NCBI GenBank assembly: GCA_902803365.1
Contig: CADCPU010000427.1
Span: 1-11,250, forward strand
From: Oscillospiraceae bacterium
Lineage (GTDB): Bacteria; Bacillota_A; Clostridia; Saccharofermentanales; Saccharofermentanaceae
Reading direction: 5' to 3'
DNA: 11,250 nt
Both the position numbers and the translations under genes were made by a program. The notes beneath the pieces were generated by a model that saw only the letters and a program-made list of their open reading frames with translations, had not been told where the DNA came from and did no database searches. Every line of letters begins with the position of its first letter. Positions within the stretch are counted from its first letter, which is position 1. Of the stretch, positions 1 through 6,908 are shown in pieces.

Positions 1-1200
1 TATCTTGTGACTAACGGTCAGGTCAGGGTCGATACGAAGATCTCTGATATACTCGGTTCGCGCTTCTACGAAGATACGATCGACATCGCATATGACGGAT
101 ATGAGCATAATGATCTTGATACGGTGAAGAAGTGGAAGGCGGATCTTACCATTGAAGATCTGCTGCGTCACCAGGGAGGTTTTCCGGCTGGTCCTCAGTA
201 CTTTAACGACAGATATGATCACGCATCTCAAAATTTCGATTCCGATAACGGTAACATCTTATATGCCGGAACGGCAGGGGATGACAGTACCCGCAGTAAG
301 ACTTTGGATCTTATCTGCAAGACTCCGCTTATGTATGAGCCTGGTACGAGCACTGTCTACAGCGACCTTGACTATATGATCCTCTGTTACTGCATCGAAG
401 AGATCACGGGCGAGAGGCTCGACGATTTCCTGAAGAGAGTCTTCTGGGAACCGATGGGGCTTACACATATCACTTATAATCCGCTCGAAAACGGTTTTAC
501 ACCGGATGATTGTGCCGCAACAGAACTGATGGGTAATACTCGTGACGGCAACGTTACATATACGGGTATCAGGAGTAATACCATCCAAGGTGAGGTTCAT
601 GATCCGCTCGCTTACTATTGCATGGCGGGTGTATCGGGTCATGCGGGATTGTTTTCGAATGCGAGCGATCTCGCGATACTTGCTTCCGTGATGCTTACCG
701 GAGGATATGAAGGTCAGAGCTATTTCTCGCGTAATGTCATTGACCTGTTTACAACACCTAAGGGTCAGGATGATCCGGGATATGCTCTTGGATGGTGGAG
801 AGAAGGCGATCACGTCAGGGATTATTACTACGGCGCAACAGCGGGAACTGCCGTATATGGCCATCAGGGCTTTACGGGAACGCTTACTGTCATTGATCCC
901 GAGAATAACCTTGTTATCGTGCTTTTGACGAACAAGATCCATACGAGACTTCTTGAAGGCGACCCTACATTCAACAACTATGGCGGCAGTCAGTATACTA
1001 CGGGCCGATTGGGCTTTGCATCTGAGATAGTGCATATGGGACTTGAGCCTGATACCGATCCGGATATCTGGCGCGACCTGTTAAGGAGCATGATCAAGGA
1101 TCACGAGAAAGATATAGCCTCTAAGGGCATAAATGATCCCGATCATCCGAGATACAGGACATATGAAGCATTGAAGTCAGTTCTTGACAGCCTGGGCTGA
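1..1200 (+). CDS. YfeW/PBP4B-like serine hydrolase (class C beta-lactamase fold), 5'-truncated by window edge
   Basis: The frame is open to base 1, so the true start lies upstream; the GTG at 7 sits where family members read a mid-domain Leu-Val-x-x-Gly stretch and is not the start. Visible marks of the penicillin-binding serine hydrolase fold are LLRHQGG (in place of the usual LLTHTSG), the PGT...YSD motif (YSD at 358-366, the Tyr-x-Asn equivalent), SGHAGLFSN (634-660) and HQG (862-870, the KTG/HxG equivalent). The nucleophile motif SxxK should lie just upstream and cannot be checked. The blocks YSDLDYM, AATELMGNTRDG, GEVHD and GVSGHAGLFSN closely resemble, from memory, E. coli YfeW (PBP4B), a weak D-Ala-D-Ala carboxypeptidase of the cell envelope. 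Family membership is secure; peptidoglycan as the substrate is inferred. About 50 charged residues follow the usual domain end. The last 24 bases overlap the convergent gene. Confidence 0.85.
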   Translation, partial: YLVTNGQVRVDTKISDILGSRFYEDTIDIAYDGYEHNDLDTVKKWKADLTIEDLLRHQGGFPAGPQYFNDRYDHASQNFDSDNGNILYAGTAGDDSTRSKTLDLICKTPLMYEPGTSTVYSDLDYMILCYCIEEITGERLDDFLKRVFWEPMGLTHITYNPLENGFTPDDCAATELMGNTRDGNVTYTGIRSNTIQGEVHDPLAYYCMAGVSGHAGLFSNASDLAILASVMLTGGYEGQSYFSRNVIDLFTTPKGQDDPGYALGWWREGDHVRDYYYGATAGTAVYGHQGFTGTLTVIDPENNLVIVLLTNKIHTRLLEGDPTFNNYGGSQYTTGRLGFASEIVHMGLEPDTDPDIWRDLLRSMIKDHEKDIASKGINDPDHPRYRTYEALKSVLDSLG

Positions 1201-3426
1201 TGCCTTGCGCTTCAAGAGCAGCAGTACGATCACGATCGTTACGACGCTTACCAATGTCGTAGCGATGCCGCCCTCGGGACCGAAGTTTCCGCCTGTCAGG
1301 ATGGAAGGCTTGCCGTCAAGGTAAGTCGTCTGAATGAGTGAAGCGCCTGCCGTATTACCGCTGACTTCAAGACCGAAGAGGTTACCCTGTGAGAAGTTCC
1401 AGACCGTATGAGCCGCACCTGTCATGAATATGCTGTCCGTGTACAGACAGATAAGCGCATACGCTGCTGCGATCAATACGAGATTGATGAGTGCCAATAC
1501 TGTAAATCCCTTGTTTGCCGCATGGAATACGCCAAAGAGCAGGGAAGAGATGAATACAGCCCAAACTTTGCCGAATCGCGGTGCGAGCCTCGGCATCATA
1601 TATCCTCTGAACATCAACTCTTCACTGAAGCCCTGCGGGATCCACATGAGTATGTAGAATACGAAGAGATAGGACTTGGAAGGATCTAGGCCGAATCCCG
1701 TAAACTTAGCTGTTCCCGTAAGAAGAAGGAAGGCAACGACGCTCGAGAACATAACAAGACCCAGAGCGATACCTATGAGGTAGTTCTTTACTGCTCTTGA
1801 TGCGCCCTGTCCGAGTCCCGTAGTATAGAGCGGGTTCTTCTCGATGAACTTGACTTTCAAGAGGTAGACTGCGATAAGGACCCAGTATGAGATGCCCATG
1901 AGGAACAGGAACAACGGCTGAGCCATCAACAGTTCGAAGGCACCGAAAACGGCTTCGAAGATCCCGCTCATATCAGTTACATTCTTAAGATCTGCGATCA
2001 TATCGTAGAGTTCAGGCTTCTTGCTCATATCGATCAATGTCGGTATGAATGCCAGGAGCTGAGTCAACGAAAGCACGATCAGAGGGAATCTGATATGTGA
2101 TACGAGCGTCTTATACGCGCCCTTGTATTTGCGTGGCGTATATTCGAAGATAACAGCCTTAGGTTTCCTGTTCAGTTTCTTAACGAGTTTTTTCTCCTTA
2201 AGTGTCTGCTTGGCGATCTTCTTGTCGCTTAACGAATCAACGGTTGTTGTATATCTTTCGGTCCTGAGGAGCCTGTCGGAGATCACGATGCAGATAACGC
2301 TGAAGAGGATCGTTGTCAGACAACATATGATGATATCAGCATATGAGATATCTCCGCGCGTAAGGCAGAGTCCCATACCGTAGAACTGACCGTATACGGG
2401 AAGCCTCAGATATAGGGAAGACACTGTATCCCTGTTCTGGATGCACATGACACAGATCGCAAGGAAAATGAAAAATACAGGAAGAAAAGCAGTCTGAGCC
2501 GATACGATGTTGTCACTCAATACCGATACGAGAAGTGTTATCGATGCGATGAGAAGCGACAGTGTGATCGACAAGAGCAGATATCCGATCAAGCCTTTGG
2601 GTGTCCTGTATGTTTTCGGAAGAAGCAGCAGCGGTGAGGATAATAAGATCGGCAGGAGGGAAGACAGCCATACACCGCACAGGTTGCCCAGCGTGATCGC
2701 CGTGACCGGCGTCGGTGTTAAGAGTATTCCCGTAAGTGTGCCTTTTTCCTTTTGACCGGCGATCGCATTAGTGCCCTTGCTCATACCGATATACAGCATG
2801 ACGATAAATGCGACGAGAGGGATCATGACCGTACCGCCATAGTATGAGATATACTCTGCGCCCCTCATCGTCCTCGTCGTAGTCGGAACATAATTGACGT
2901 TGAATGTGTTCTTGTCGAGCGGGATATCGAGAGACCACTTGAGGTAGTTCTGATAATTCTCGATCTCCAGATCCATATACACTTCGTGATAATCTCCGAA
3001 GTAATGATCGTCGGTCCTTATATATGTGAGGATCTCGCATTGCTCGTTCTCGTGTACTTTGGCATCAAAATCCTTGGGGAATGCCAATGTCATAAAGCAA
3101 TCATTGGCGTGCATTTCCTCATCGAATGTCACGAAGTCATATAATGCATCGTGGGTTATAGATACAAATTGCGTATTGGGCTTTGTATCTCTTATGTAGG
3201 CCTTAAACGATTCGGGTTCATTGACGAGCATAACGCTCACAGTCTTAGGCATGAGAAATCCTCTGTTATACGCGAAGATACCGTATATGATGTTTGTGAT
3301 AAACACCATACAGACGAGGATAAAGCAAAGACCGGTCGTAAAGGTCGTGGAAGATGCAACGGCACCTCCTTTTCCGTTACGGCCGAATGTTTTCCTGAAT
3401 ATCGCTTTGAAAGACCTGAAGTTCAT
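1177..3426 (-). CDS. ABC-2 (NatB-like) permease fused to CPBP intramembrane metalloprotease
   Basis: This 749-residue protein has two membrane modules. Residues 1-390 form an ABC-2/NatB-type permease: one helix near 29-52, an extracytoplasmic domain near 55-195, then a helix bundle. The cytoplasmic loop QKEKGTLTGILLTPTP (225-240) is the conserved permease element that contacts the ATPase. A Lys-rich linker (about 400-425) leads to a CPBP (CAAX protease/bacteriocin-processing) domain. Its expected catalytic and metal residues are intact: SEELMFRG (E602, E603, R607), FGVFHA (H635) and AHTVWN (H673, N677). It is the last gene of a three-gene leftward operon, starting 9 bases after the ATPase stop; an AAGG lies just before the ATG. 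Fusions of this kind are a known class in Bacillota, with no settled substrate. Export of a peptide or toxic compound coupled to membrane proteolysis is inference. The 3' end overlaps the convergent serine hydrolase gene. Confidence 0.92.
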   Translation of the reverse strand: MNFRSFKAIFRKTFGRNGKGGAVASSTTFTTGLCFILVCMVFITNIIYGIFAYNRGFLMPKTVSVMLVNEPESFKAYIRDTKPNTQFVSITHDALYDFVTFDEEMHANDCFMTLAFPKDFDAKVHENEQCEILTYIRTDDHYFGDYHEVYMDLEIENYQNYLKWSLDIPLDKNTFNVNYVPTTTRTMRGAEYISYYGGTVMIPLVAFIVMLYIGMSKGTNAIAGQKEKGTLTGILLTPTPVTAITLGNLCGVWLSSLLPILLSSPLLLLPKTYRTPKGLIGYLLLSITLSLLIASITLLVSVLSDNIVSAQTAFLPVFFIFLAICVMCIQNRDTVSSLYLRLPVYGQFYGMGLCLTRGDISYADIIICCLTTILFSVICIVISDRLLRTERYTTTVDSLSDKKIAKQTLKEKKLVKKLNRKPKAVIFEYTPRKYKGAYKTLVSHIRFPLIVLSLTQLLAFIPTLIDMSKKPELYDMIADLKNVTDMSGIFEAVFGAFELLMAQPLFLFLMGISYWVLIAVYLLKVKFIEKNPLYTTGLGQGASRAVKNYLIGIALGLVMFSSVVAFLLLTGTAKFTGFGLDPSKSYLFVFYILMWIPQGFSEELMFRGYMMPRLAPRFGKVWAVFISSLLFGVFHAANKGFTVLALINLVLIAAAYALICLYTDSIFMTGAAHTVWNFSQGNLFGLEVSGNTAGASLIQTTYLDGKPSILTGGNFGPEGGIATTLVSVVTIVIVLLLLKRKASAQAVKN

Positions 3427-3435
3427 ATCCTTCTC

Positions 3436-4167
3436 TTACTCCTTGTGGTTCTCTCTGTAGATCTTGAAAAATGCCTCTTCAAAATCCTTGGATCCCGTGA
3501 GCTGTGTGAGTTCTTCTGCGGTTCCTACGTTAACGAGCTTACCGTCCACGAGGACACCTATAACGTCACAGAGACTCTCTGCAAGTTGGAAGATGTGCGT
3601 GGAAAGGATGATAGCACGTCCCTGAGCTTTGAGCTCGAGAAGATAATCTGTTACTTGCTTGGAGGTAAGGATATCAAGACCGTTCGTCGGCTCATCAAAA
3701 ATGATCACCGGCGGTTCGTGCATAAGACTTATCGCGATGCTGACCTTCTGCTTCATACCGGTCGACAGATCGACGATCCTCTTGTCTGCAAAAGGAGTGA
3801 TGCCGAATCTTTCAAAGTCGGCTTCTTTTCGAGCATCGATGGAGCCCGACGGAATATCGTAAAGTTCAGCGAAAAAGTCATAGAGCCTGTTAGGAGTCGA
3901 GAGAGGATCGAGCTTGACCTCCGTCGTGAGAAAGCCGATCTTCTTATGTATCTCGAGTGTATCTCCCGGTGCTCTCAGACCATCGATGATGATCTCTCCC
4001 GATGTCGGCTTAAGAAGAGTCGATATCATCTGCATGAGCGTTGTCTTACCCGCTCCGTTAGGACCGAGGAGTCCGAAGACCATACCCGCTTCAACCGAGA
4101 AACTTACGTTGTCGACAGTGAGCTTCTCTTCAGTATATCTTTTACAAACGTTTCTTACTTCTATCAT
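3436..4167 (-). CDS. ABC transporter ATP-binding protein, NatA-like
   Basis: A 243-residue ATPase that would power the two flanking permeases from the cytoplasmic face. It carries Walker A GPNGAGKTT (35-43), signature LSTGMKQKV (134-142), Walker B VIIFDEP (154-160, catalytic E159), D-loop NGLD and switch H191. The Q-loop reads FLTTEVKLD, with Glu where most ABC ATPases have Gln; NatA-group proteins often depart from Gln here. Its single nucleotide-binding domain, short length and ABC-2 partners place it with the NatA/DrrA/CcmA-type exporter ATPases. The start ATG lies 4 bases past the permease stop, with an AGAGG ribosome site inside the permease 3' end, so translation is probably coupled. 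Two unequal permeases with one ATPase suggest a complex of two ATPases plus one copy of each permease. The transported substrate cannot be read from the sequence. Confidence 0.95.
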   Translation of the reverse strand: MIEVRNVCKRYTEEKLTVDNVSFSVEAGMVFGLLGPNGAGKTTLMQMISTLLKPTSGEIIIDGLRAPGDTLEIHKKIGFLTTEVKLDPLSTPNRLYDFFAELYDIPSGSIDARKEADFERFGITPFADKRIVDLSTGMKQKVSIAISLMHEPPVIIFDEPTNGLDILTSKQVTDYLLELKAQGRAIILSTHIFQLAESLCDVIGVLVDGKLVNVGTAEELTQLTGSKDFEEAFFKIYRENHKE

Positions 4168-4171
4168 AGTA

Positions 4172-5407
4172 TCAAGCCTCTATTTTCTTACAAGTTTTGT
4201 GCAGGAGCAGTGATCCGATGCCGATGTTCGCCAGTATTGAAAATATGATCGGGAATACTCTTATATTGGCTCCGAATATGTCTGTTATACCGCATAAGCC
4301 TCCGTAGATCGGGATCATGAATTCAATACTGAACGGAGGTGCTATCCTTATCATCTGCATGAAGAACAGGATGAGGAAGAATATGAGCGGCATCTGAAGG
4401 TTCATGAGTATGTCAGGAAGTTTCTCGAGCGAGAAGATGATACTGACACACAGACCGACCATACAGAATACGAGAGGCGGTATGATGATGATAAAACACA
4501 GGATCTCCTTGCCTCCGAGGAGCATACCGAAAGGCAGGAGGGACATCGCGTCATTACTCCTGTTGAGCCAGCTCGTGAAGAAGAGGAGTACCAGCATCGT
4601 ATATGCGGCAGCAGAGGATATCACCGTGATCGCGAGCGTCTTTCCCGCTACGAGCATACGGGGACTTATAGGAGTCATGAGAAGTTTTCTGAAGAAACCG
4701 CGGTCTTTCTCCGTCGCAAACATATCGCAGGAGAGGGAATAAACGCAGTAATAGAGAAGTATGCCCATGATCCCCGGAACGAGCCTCGAAGCTGCGTCAT
4801 TTGCATTACTCCTGTTGAGCGTCATAAGTGTTATGGGATTAAAATCATTAGTAACAAATCGGTCCATACCGATAACGCGGTAATCTCCGCTCATGGTGTC
4901 GAGAAGGTAATCCTTGTATTCTTTGAGAATGTATTTTTCAACTGCAGCGGCCTTACTCTTGCCGGTATAACTCTGCTCATCATAGACCAGATCGATCGTC
5001 GTGTAGCTCTTTATATTTGCCTTGGGATCATCCAGATGCTTAAGGAGCTCCTTGTAGTAATCGATAATATGTTCGTCGAAAGCATCCGAGAAGTTGATTA
5101 TCATATGACCATGGCGGATCAGTTCGATCTCTTCGTCATCAGATAATTTCCCGTCTTTGAAATTGAAATCATACGGCAGTTCCCGTGATCTTGCCTCCGT
5201 GAATTCCTTGAAAGAATCCGGGGCATTGACCGCTATGATCGGACTTTGAGAGAATGATCCGGTCGTCATATAGTTCATCAGTGCCGGAAACAGATTAAGA
5301 GCGATCATCATAAGTATAGCCGGAAGCAAAAAGACCGTAACGGTCTTCCTCCAGTTACCGAATAATTTGCTTATTTCCCAACGTAAAACTACCAAAACCT
5401 TTGTCAT
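4172..5407 (-). CDS. ABC-2 family (NatB-like) permease
   Basis: First gene of the leftward ABC operon, 411 residues. Predicted helices lie near 21-42, 208-228, 255-278, 303-325, 336-352, 362-380 and 384-402. A roughly 160-residue extracytoplasmic domain sits between the first two, the usual NatB layout. The loop ATEKDRGFFRKLLMTPIS (231-248) is the ATPase-contacting element. The extracytoplasmic domain opens with VNAPDSFKEF, matching VNEPESFKAY in the downstream permease-protease fusion, so the two are probably paralogous halves of one channel, only one having gained a protease. The start ATG (5405-5407) fits the family N-terminus, and an in-frame TAG 12 bases upstream excludes an earlier start. 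No Shine-Dalgarno precedes it, and the -10 box abuts it (see promoter). The short motif LNRSN occurs twice (197-201 and 281-285), encoded by identical 17-base DNA. Confidence 0.92.
   Translation of the reverse strand: MTKVLVVLRWEISKLFGNWRKTVTVFLLPAILMMIALNLFPALMNYMTTGSFSQSPIIAVNAPDSFKEFTEARSRELPYDFNFKDGKLSDDEEIELIRHGHMIINFSDAFDEHIIDYYKELLKHLDDPKANIKSYTTIDLVYDEQSYTGKSKAAAVEKYILKEYKDYLLDTMSGDYRVIGMDRFVTNDFNPITLMTLNRSNANDAASRLVPGIMGILLYYCVYSLSCDMFATEKDRGFFRKLLMTPISPRMLVAGKTLAITVISSAAAYTMLVLLFFTSWLNRSNDAMSLLPFGMLLGGKEILCFIIIIPPLVFCMVGLCVSIIFSLEKLPDILMNLQMPLIFFLILFFMQMIRIAPPFSIEFMIPIYGGLCGITDIFGANIRVFPIIFSILANIGIGSLLLHKTCKKIEA
4552..4820. repeat. Pair of identical 17-base direct repeats inside the permease gene
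   Basis: The same 17 bases occur at 4552-4568 and 4804-4820, exactly 252 bases (84 codons) apart and in the same reading frame. Each copy encodes LNRSN followed by an Ala or Asp codon. The copies lie on either side of a helix pair in the permease. The repeat is seen directly; whether it is functional, a remnant of duplication or chance is unknown. Confidence 0.6.
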
Positions 5408-5424
5408 AGAATAATTATACTATA
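5408..5424 (-). promoter_or_regulatory. ABC operon promoter -10 box, apparently giving a leaderless transcript
   Basis: On the minus strand a perfect TATAAT lies at 5419-5414, only six bases before the ATG at 5407, so the start of transcription should fall at or within a base or two of the A of the ATG. An overlapping TATAGT (5424-5419) is a second -10 candidate that would still leave only about five bases of leader. The bases between contain no AGGAGG-like site. No good -35 box is seen at 16-18 bases upstream, so an activator may be needed, or the true promoter may lie elsewhere. Confidence 0.5.
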
Positions 5425-5470
5425 TCTGAATAAAAATCCCATTTGATATTCTCGTGTGTTTGTGCGGCCA

Positions 5471-5500
5471 TCGAAAAAGTGATATCCTTAAAAATATCAT
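5471..5500 (+). promoter_or_regulatory. Candidate promoter of the lipoprotein/radical SAM operon
   Basis: TCGAAA (5471-5476) and TATCAT (5495-5500) are separated by 18 bases, a fair sigma-A promoter with mismatches in both boxes. Transcription would start near 5507. A ribosome site AGGGGG (5511-5516) precedes the lipoprotein ATG at 5527 by ten bases. The position, between two divergent operons and just before the first gene, supports it. Confidence 0.45.
5480..5499. repeat. Inverted repeat TGATAT-N8-ATATCA overlapping the lipoprotein promoter
   Basis: TGATAT (5480-5485) and ATATCA (5494-5499) form a 6-base inverted repeat around eight bases, covering part of the putative -10 box. A further TGATAT occurs at 5444-5449, closer to the ABC promoter, and GTATCA at 5506-5511. 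It could be an operator in the divergent control region. No regulator is identified, and AT-rich palindromes arise easily by chance. Confidence 0.3.
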
Positions 5501-5526
5501 ACGTGGTATCAGGGGGATAAAGAAAC

Positions 5527-5760
5527 ATGAAAAAGAGCAAGAAAACGGCGTTGATGGCTGCGGCTTTCGCTGTTGCCATGGGACTTTCGGCCTGTGTTCC
5601 GCCTGCAGAGGATAAAGAGATCGAAGTAAGGAGAAAGAAGGATTCTTCACGTGACGTTGATGATGTTCAGGTCGTCTACGGACCGCCTGAAGACTTCGAT
5701 CCTTCAGAATCCGAGGTCTATGATGTCTATGGTCCCGCACCTGATGCTGACGGTGAGTAA
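5527..5760 (+). CDS. Small lipoprotein with two YGP repeats; putative radical SAM substrate
   Basis: A 77-residue protein with a classical type II signal peptide: Lys-rich start (KKSKK), hydrophobic stretch 8-20, and lipobox LSAC with the acylated Cys at 23. The mature part is only 55 residues, very acidic and apparently without a globular fold. It contains a near-repeat, VVYGPPEDFDP (49-59) and DVYGPAPDAD (66-75). This small lipoprotein with YGP-type motifs, 12 bases upstream of a radical SAM/SPASM gene, matches the predicted rSAM/lipoprotein pairing in which the lipoprotein is the presumed substrate. The Tyr, Gly or Pro of each repeat is the natural place for a modification, but none is proven. 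The start has a good ribosome site ten bases upstream. It is expected to be anchored to the outer face of the membrane. The alternative is a plain small lipoprotein with no modification. Confidence 0.85.
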   Translation: MKKSKKTALMAAAFAVAMGLSACVPPAEDKEIEVRRKKDSSRDVDDVQVVYGPPEDFDPSESEVYDVYGPAPDADGE

Positions 5761-5772
5761 GGCGGGCTATCG

Positions 5773-6846
5773 ATGTTAGATGTAAATGTAAAAAAAGAAC
5801 ATCTCGAGAAGCTCCGCGAATACCGTGAGCAGATCAAAGCCAATCCCAGATTGCGCTTTCTGTTTTTGGAACTTACTCTCAAGTGTAATGAAAATTGTCT
5901 TCACTGCGGCAGCCGCTGCGGTGATGTAAAGTCTGAAGAACTTTCGGTCGAGACATATAAGGCTTTCCTCGATAAACTTAAGGCTGACTTCGGAACAGGC
6001 GATAAGATGCTCTGTATCACGGGTGGCGAGCCGCTCCTGCGCAAAGAGTTTTTCGAGATCATGACATATGCGAAGGATCTTGGATTCCGATGGGGCATGA
6101 CGAGTAACGGTACTCTTATAGATGCAGAGGTCGCACATAAGCTTAAGGAAGCAGGCATGAGTACCATCTCCATAAGTATTGACGGACTTCCTGATACTCA
6201 TGATGAGTTCAGGCGCGTTCCTGGCGCTTATGAGCGTGCGATGCGCGGTATCAACTGCCTGATCGAAGAGGGCGGTTTTAAGAATATCCAGGTCACGACT
6301 GTAGTCACAGCCAAGTCGATCAAGGAACTCGACCGTCTCTATGAGATATTCGATAAGATGGATATCGACTCCTGGCGCGTTATCGGGATCGAGCCTATGG
6401 GCAGAGCACTCGATCACCCGGAGCTCATCTTAAGCGACGAAGACCAGAAATATCTCTTTGAATTCATAAGGAATAAGAGGATAGCAGGTGAGCCGGTTTG
6501 CTACGGCTGCTCTCACTACCTCGGTATGGAATACGAGAGAGAAGTGCGCGATTGGTATTTCTTCTGCACAGCAGGGCTATATACGGCAAGTATCGCTGCC
6601 AACGGAGATATCCTCGCGTGTCTTGATATCGGGCGCCGTCCCGAGCTTATCCAGGGAAACATCCTGAAGGATGATTTCAAAGATGTCTGGTTTAATAAGT
6701 TTAAACCATTCAGGAGAGATCTGAGTGATCTTAATCACGATTGTTCCCAATGCTCTGAGAAGGAGTTCTGTCACGGCGGGGCATTCCACAGTTGGGACTT
6801 CGACAAGAACGAGCCGCGAGTGTGCTTTAAGAACGTGCTGTTCTGA
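5773..6846 (+). CDS. Radical SAM/SPASM enzyme of the rSAM/lipoprotein type
   Basis: A 357-residue cytoplasmic iron-sulfur enzyme. The radical SAM core shows CNENCLHC (C38, C42, C45 bind the SAM cluster; an extra C49 follows in CGSRCG), GGEP (84-87) and the strand motif SISIDG. The C-terminal SPASM domain supplies auxiliary-cluster cysteines: C265, C283, then C324-x2-C327-x5-C333 and C351. The blocks YGC...LGMEYEREVRDWYFFC and QGNILKDDFKDVW resemble, from memory, the TIGR04133-type enzymes of the rSAM/lipoprotein system. The family makes SAM-derived radicals to alter peptide side chains or backbones; the chemistry here is unknown. It follows the lipoprotein gene by 12 bases in one operon, pointing to that lipoprotein as substrate. 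No precursor-recognition (RRE) domain is obvious. The ATG at 5773 is preceded by AAGGCGG. A strong terminator follows 13 bases after the stop. Confidence 0.92.
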   Translation: MLDVNVKKEHLEKLREYREQIKANPRLRFLFLELTLKCNENCLHCGSRCGDVKSEELSVETYKAFLDKLKADFGTGDKMLCITGGEPLLRKEFFEIMTYAKDLGFRWGMTSNGTLIDAEVAHKLKEAGMSTISISIDGLPDTHDEFRRVPGAYERAMRGINCLIEEGGFKNIQVTTVVTAKSIKELDRLYEIFDKMDIDSWRVIGIEPMGRALDHPELILSDEDQKYLFEFIRNKRIAGEPVCYGCSHYLGMEYEREVRDWYFFCTAGLYTASIAANGDILACLDIGRRPELIQGNILKDDFKDVWFNKFKPFRRDLSDLNHDCSQCSEKEFCHGGAFHSWDFDKNEPRVCFKNVLF

Positions 6847-6859
6847 TAATGAAAAGAGA

Positions 6860-6893
6860 AAAGGCCTGCCCGGAAGATTCCGAACAGGCCTTT
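6860..6893. terminator. Bidirectional intrinsic terminator between rSAM gene and gntR
   Basis: AAAGGCCTG (6860-6868) pairs perfectly with CAGGCCTTT (6885-6893). The loop carries a further CGGA/TCCG stem. On the plus strand a short T run (CCTTTAT) follows; on the minus strand the hairpin is followed by TTTTCTCTTTTC. It therefore can end the radical SAM transcript and the convergent gntR transcript, whose stop is 16 bases away. Confidence 0.88.
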
Positions 6894-6908
6894 ATGGTTA
6901 AGCGCGAA

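Noticed and set aside
259..1035. A 258-codon minus-strand open frame opposite the serine hydrolase
   Set aside because: It mirrors codon bias of the real gene; the product has no recognisable domain.
3151..4248. A 365-codon plus-strand open frame opposite the ATPase and the start of the CPBP fusion gene
   Set aside because: It is antisense to two genes with complete, recognisable motifs, its translation shows no domain and odd Arg/Cys-rich composition, and no ribosome site or operon logic supports it.
5420..5740. A 106-codon minus-strand open frame across the lipoprotein gene and divergent promoter region
   Set aside because: It would cover both promoters and oppose a gene with a clear lipobox and ribosome site; composition is rich in Arg, His and Pro with no domain.
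5776..6417. A 213-codon minus-strand open frame opposite the radical SAM gene
   Set aside because: The plus strand carries a full set of radical SAM and SPASM motifs; the antisense product resembles nothing.
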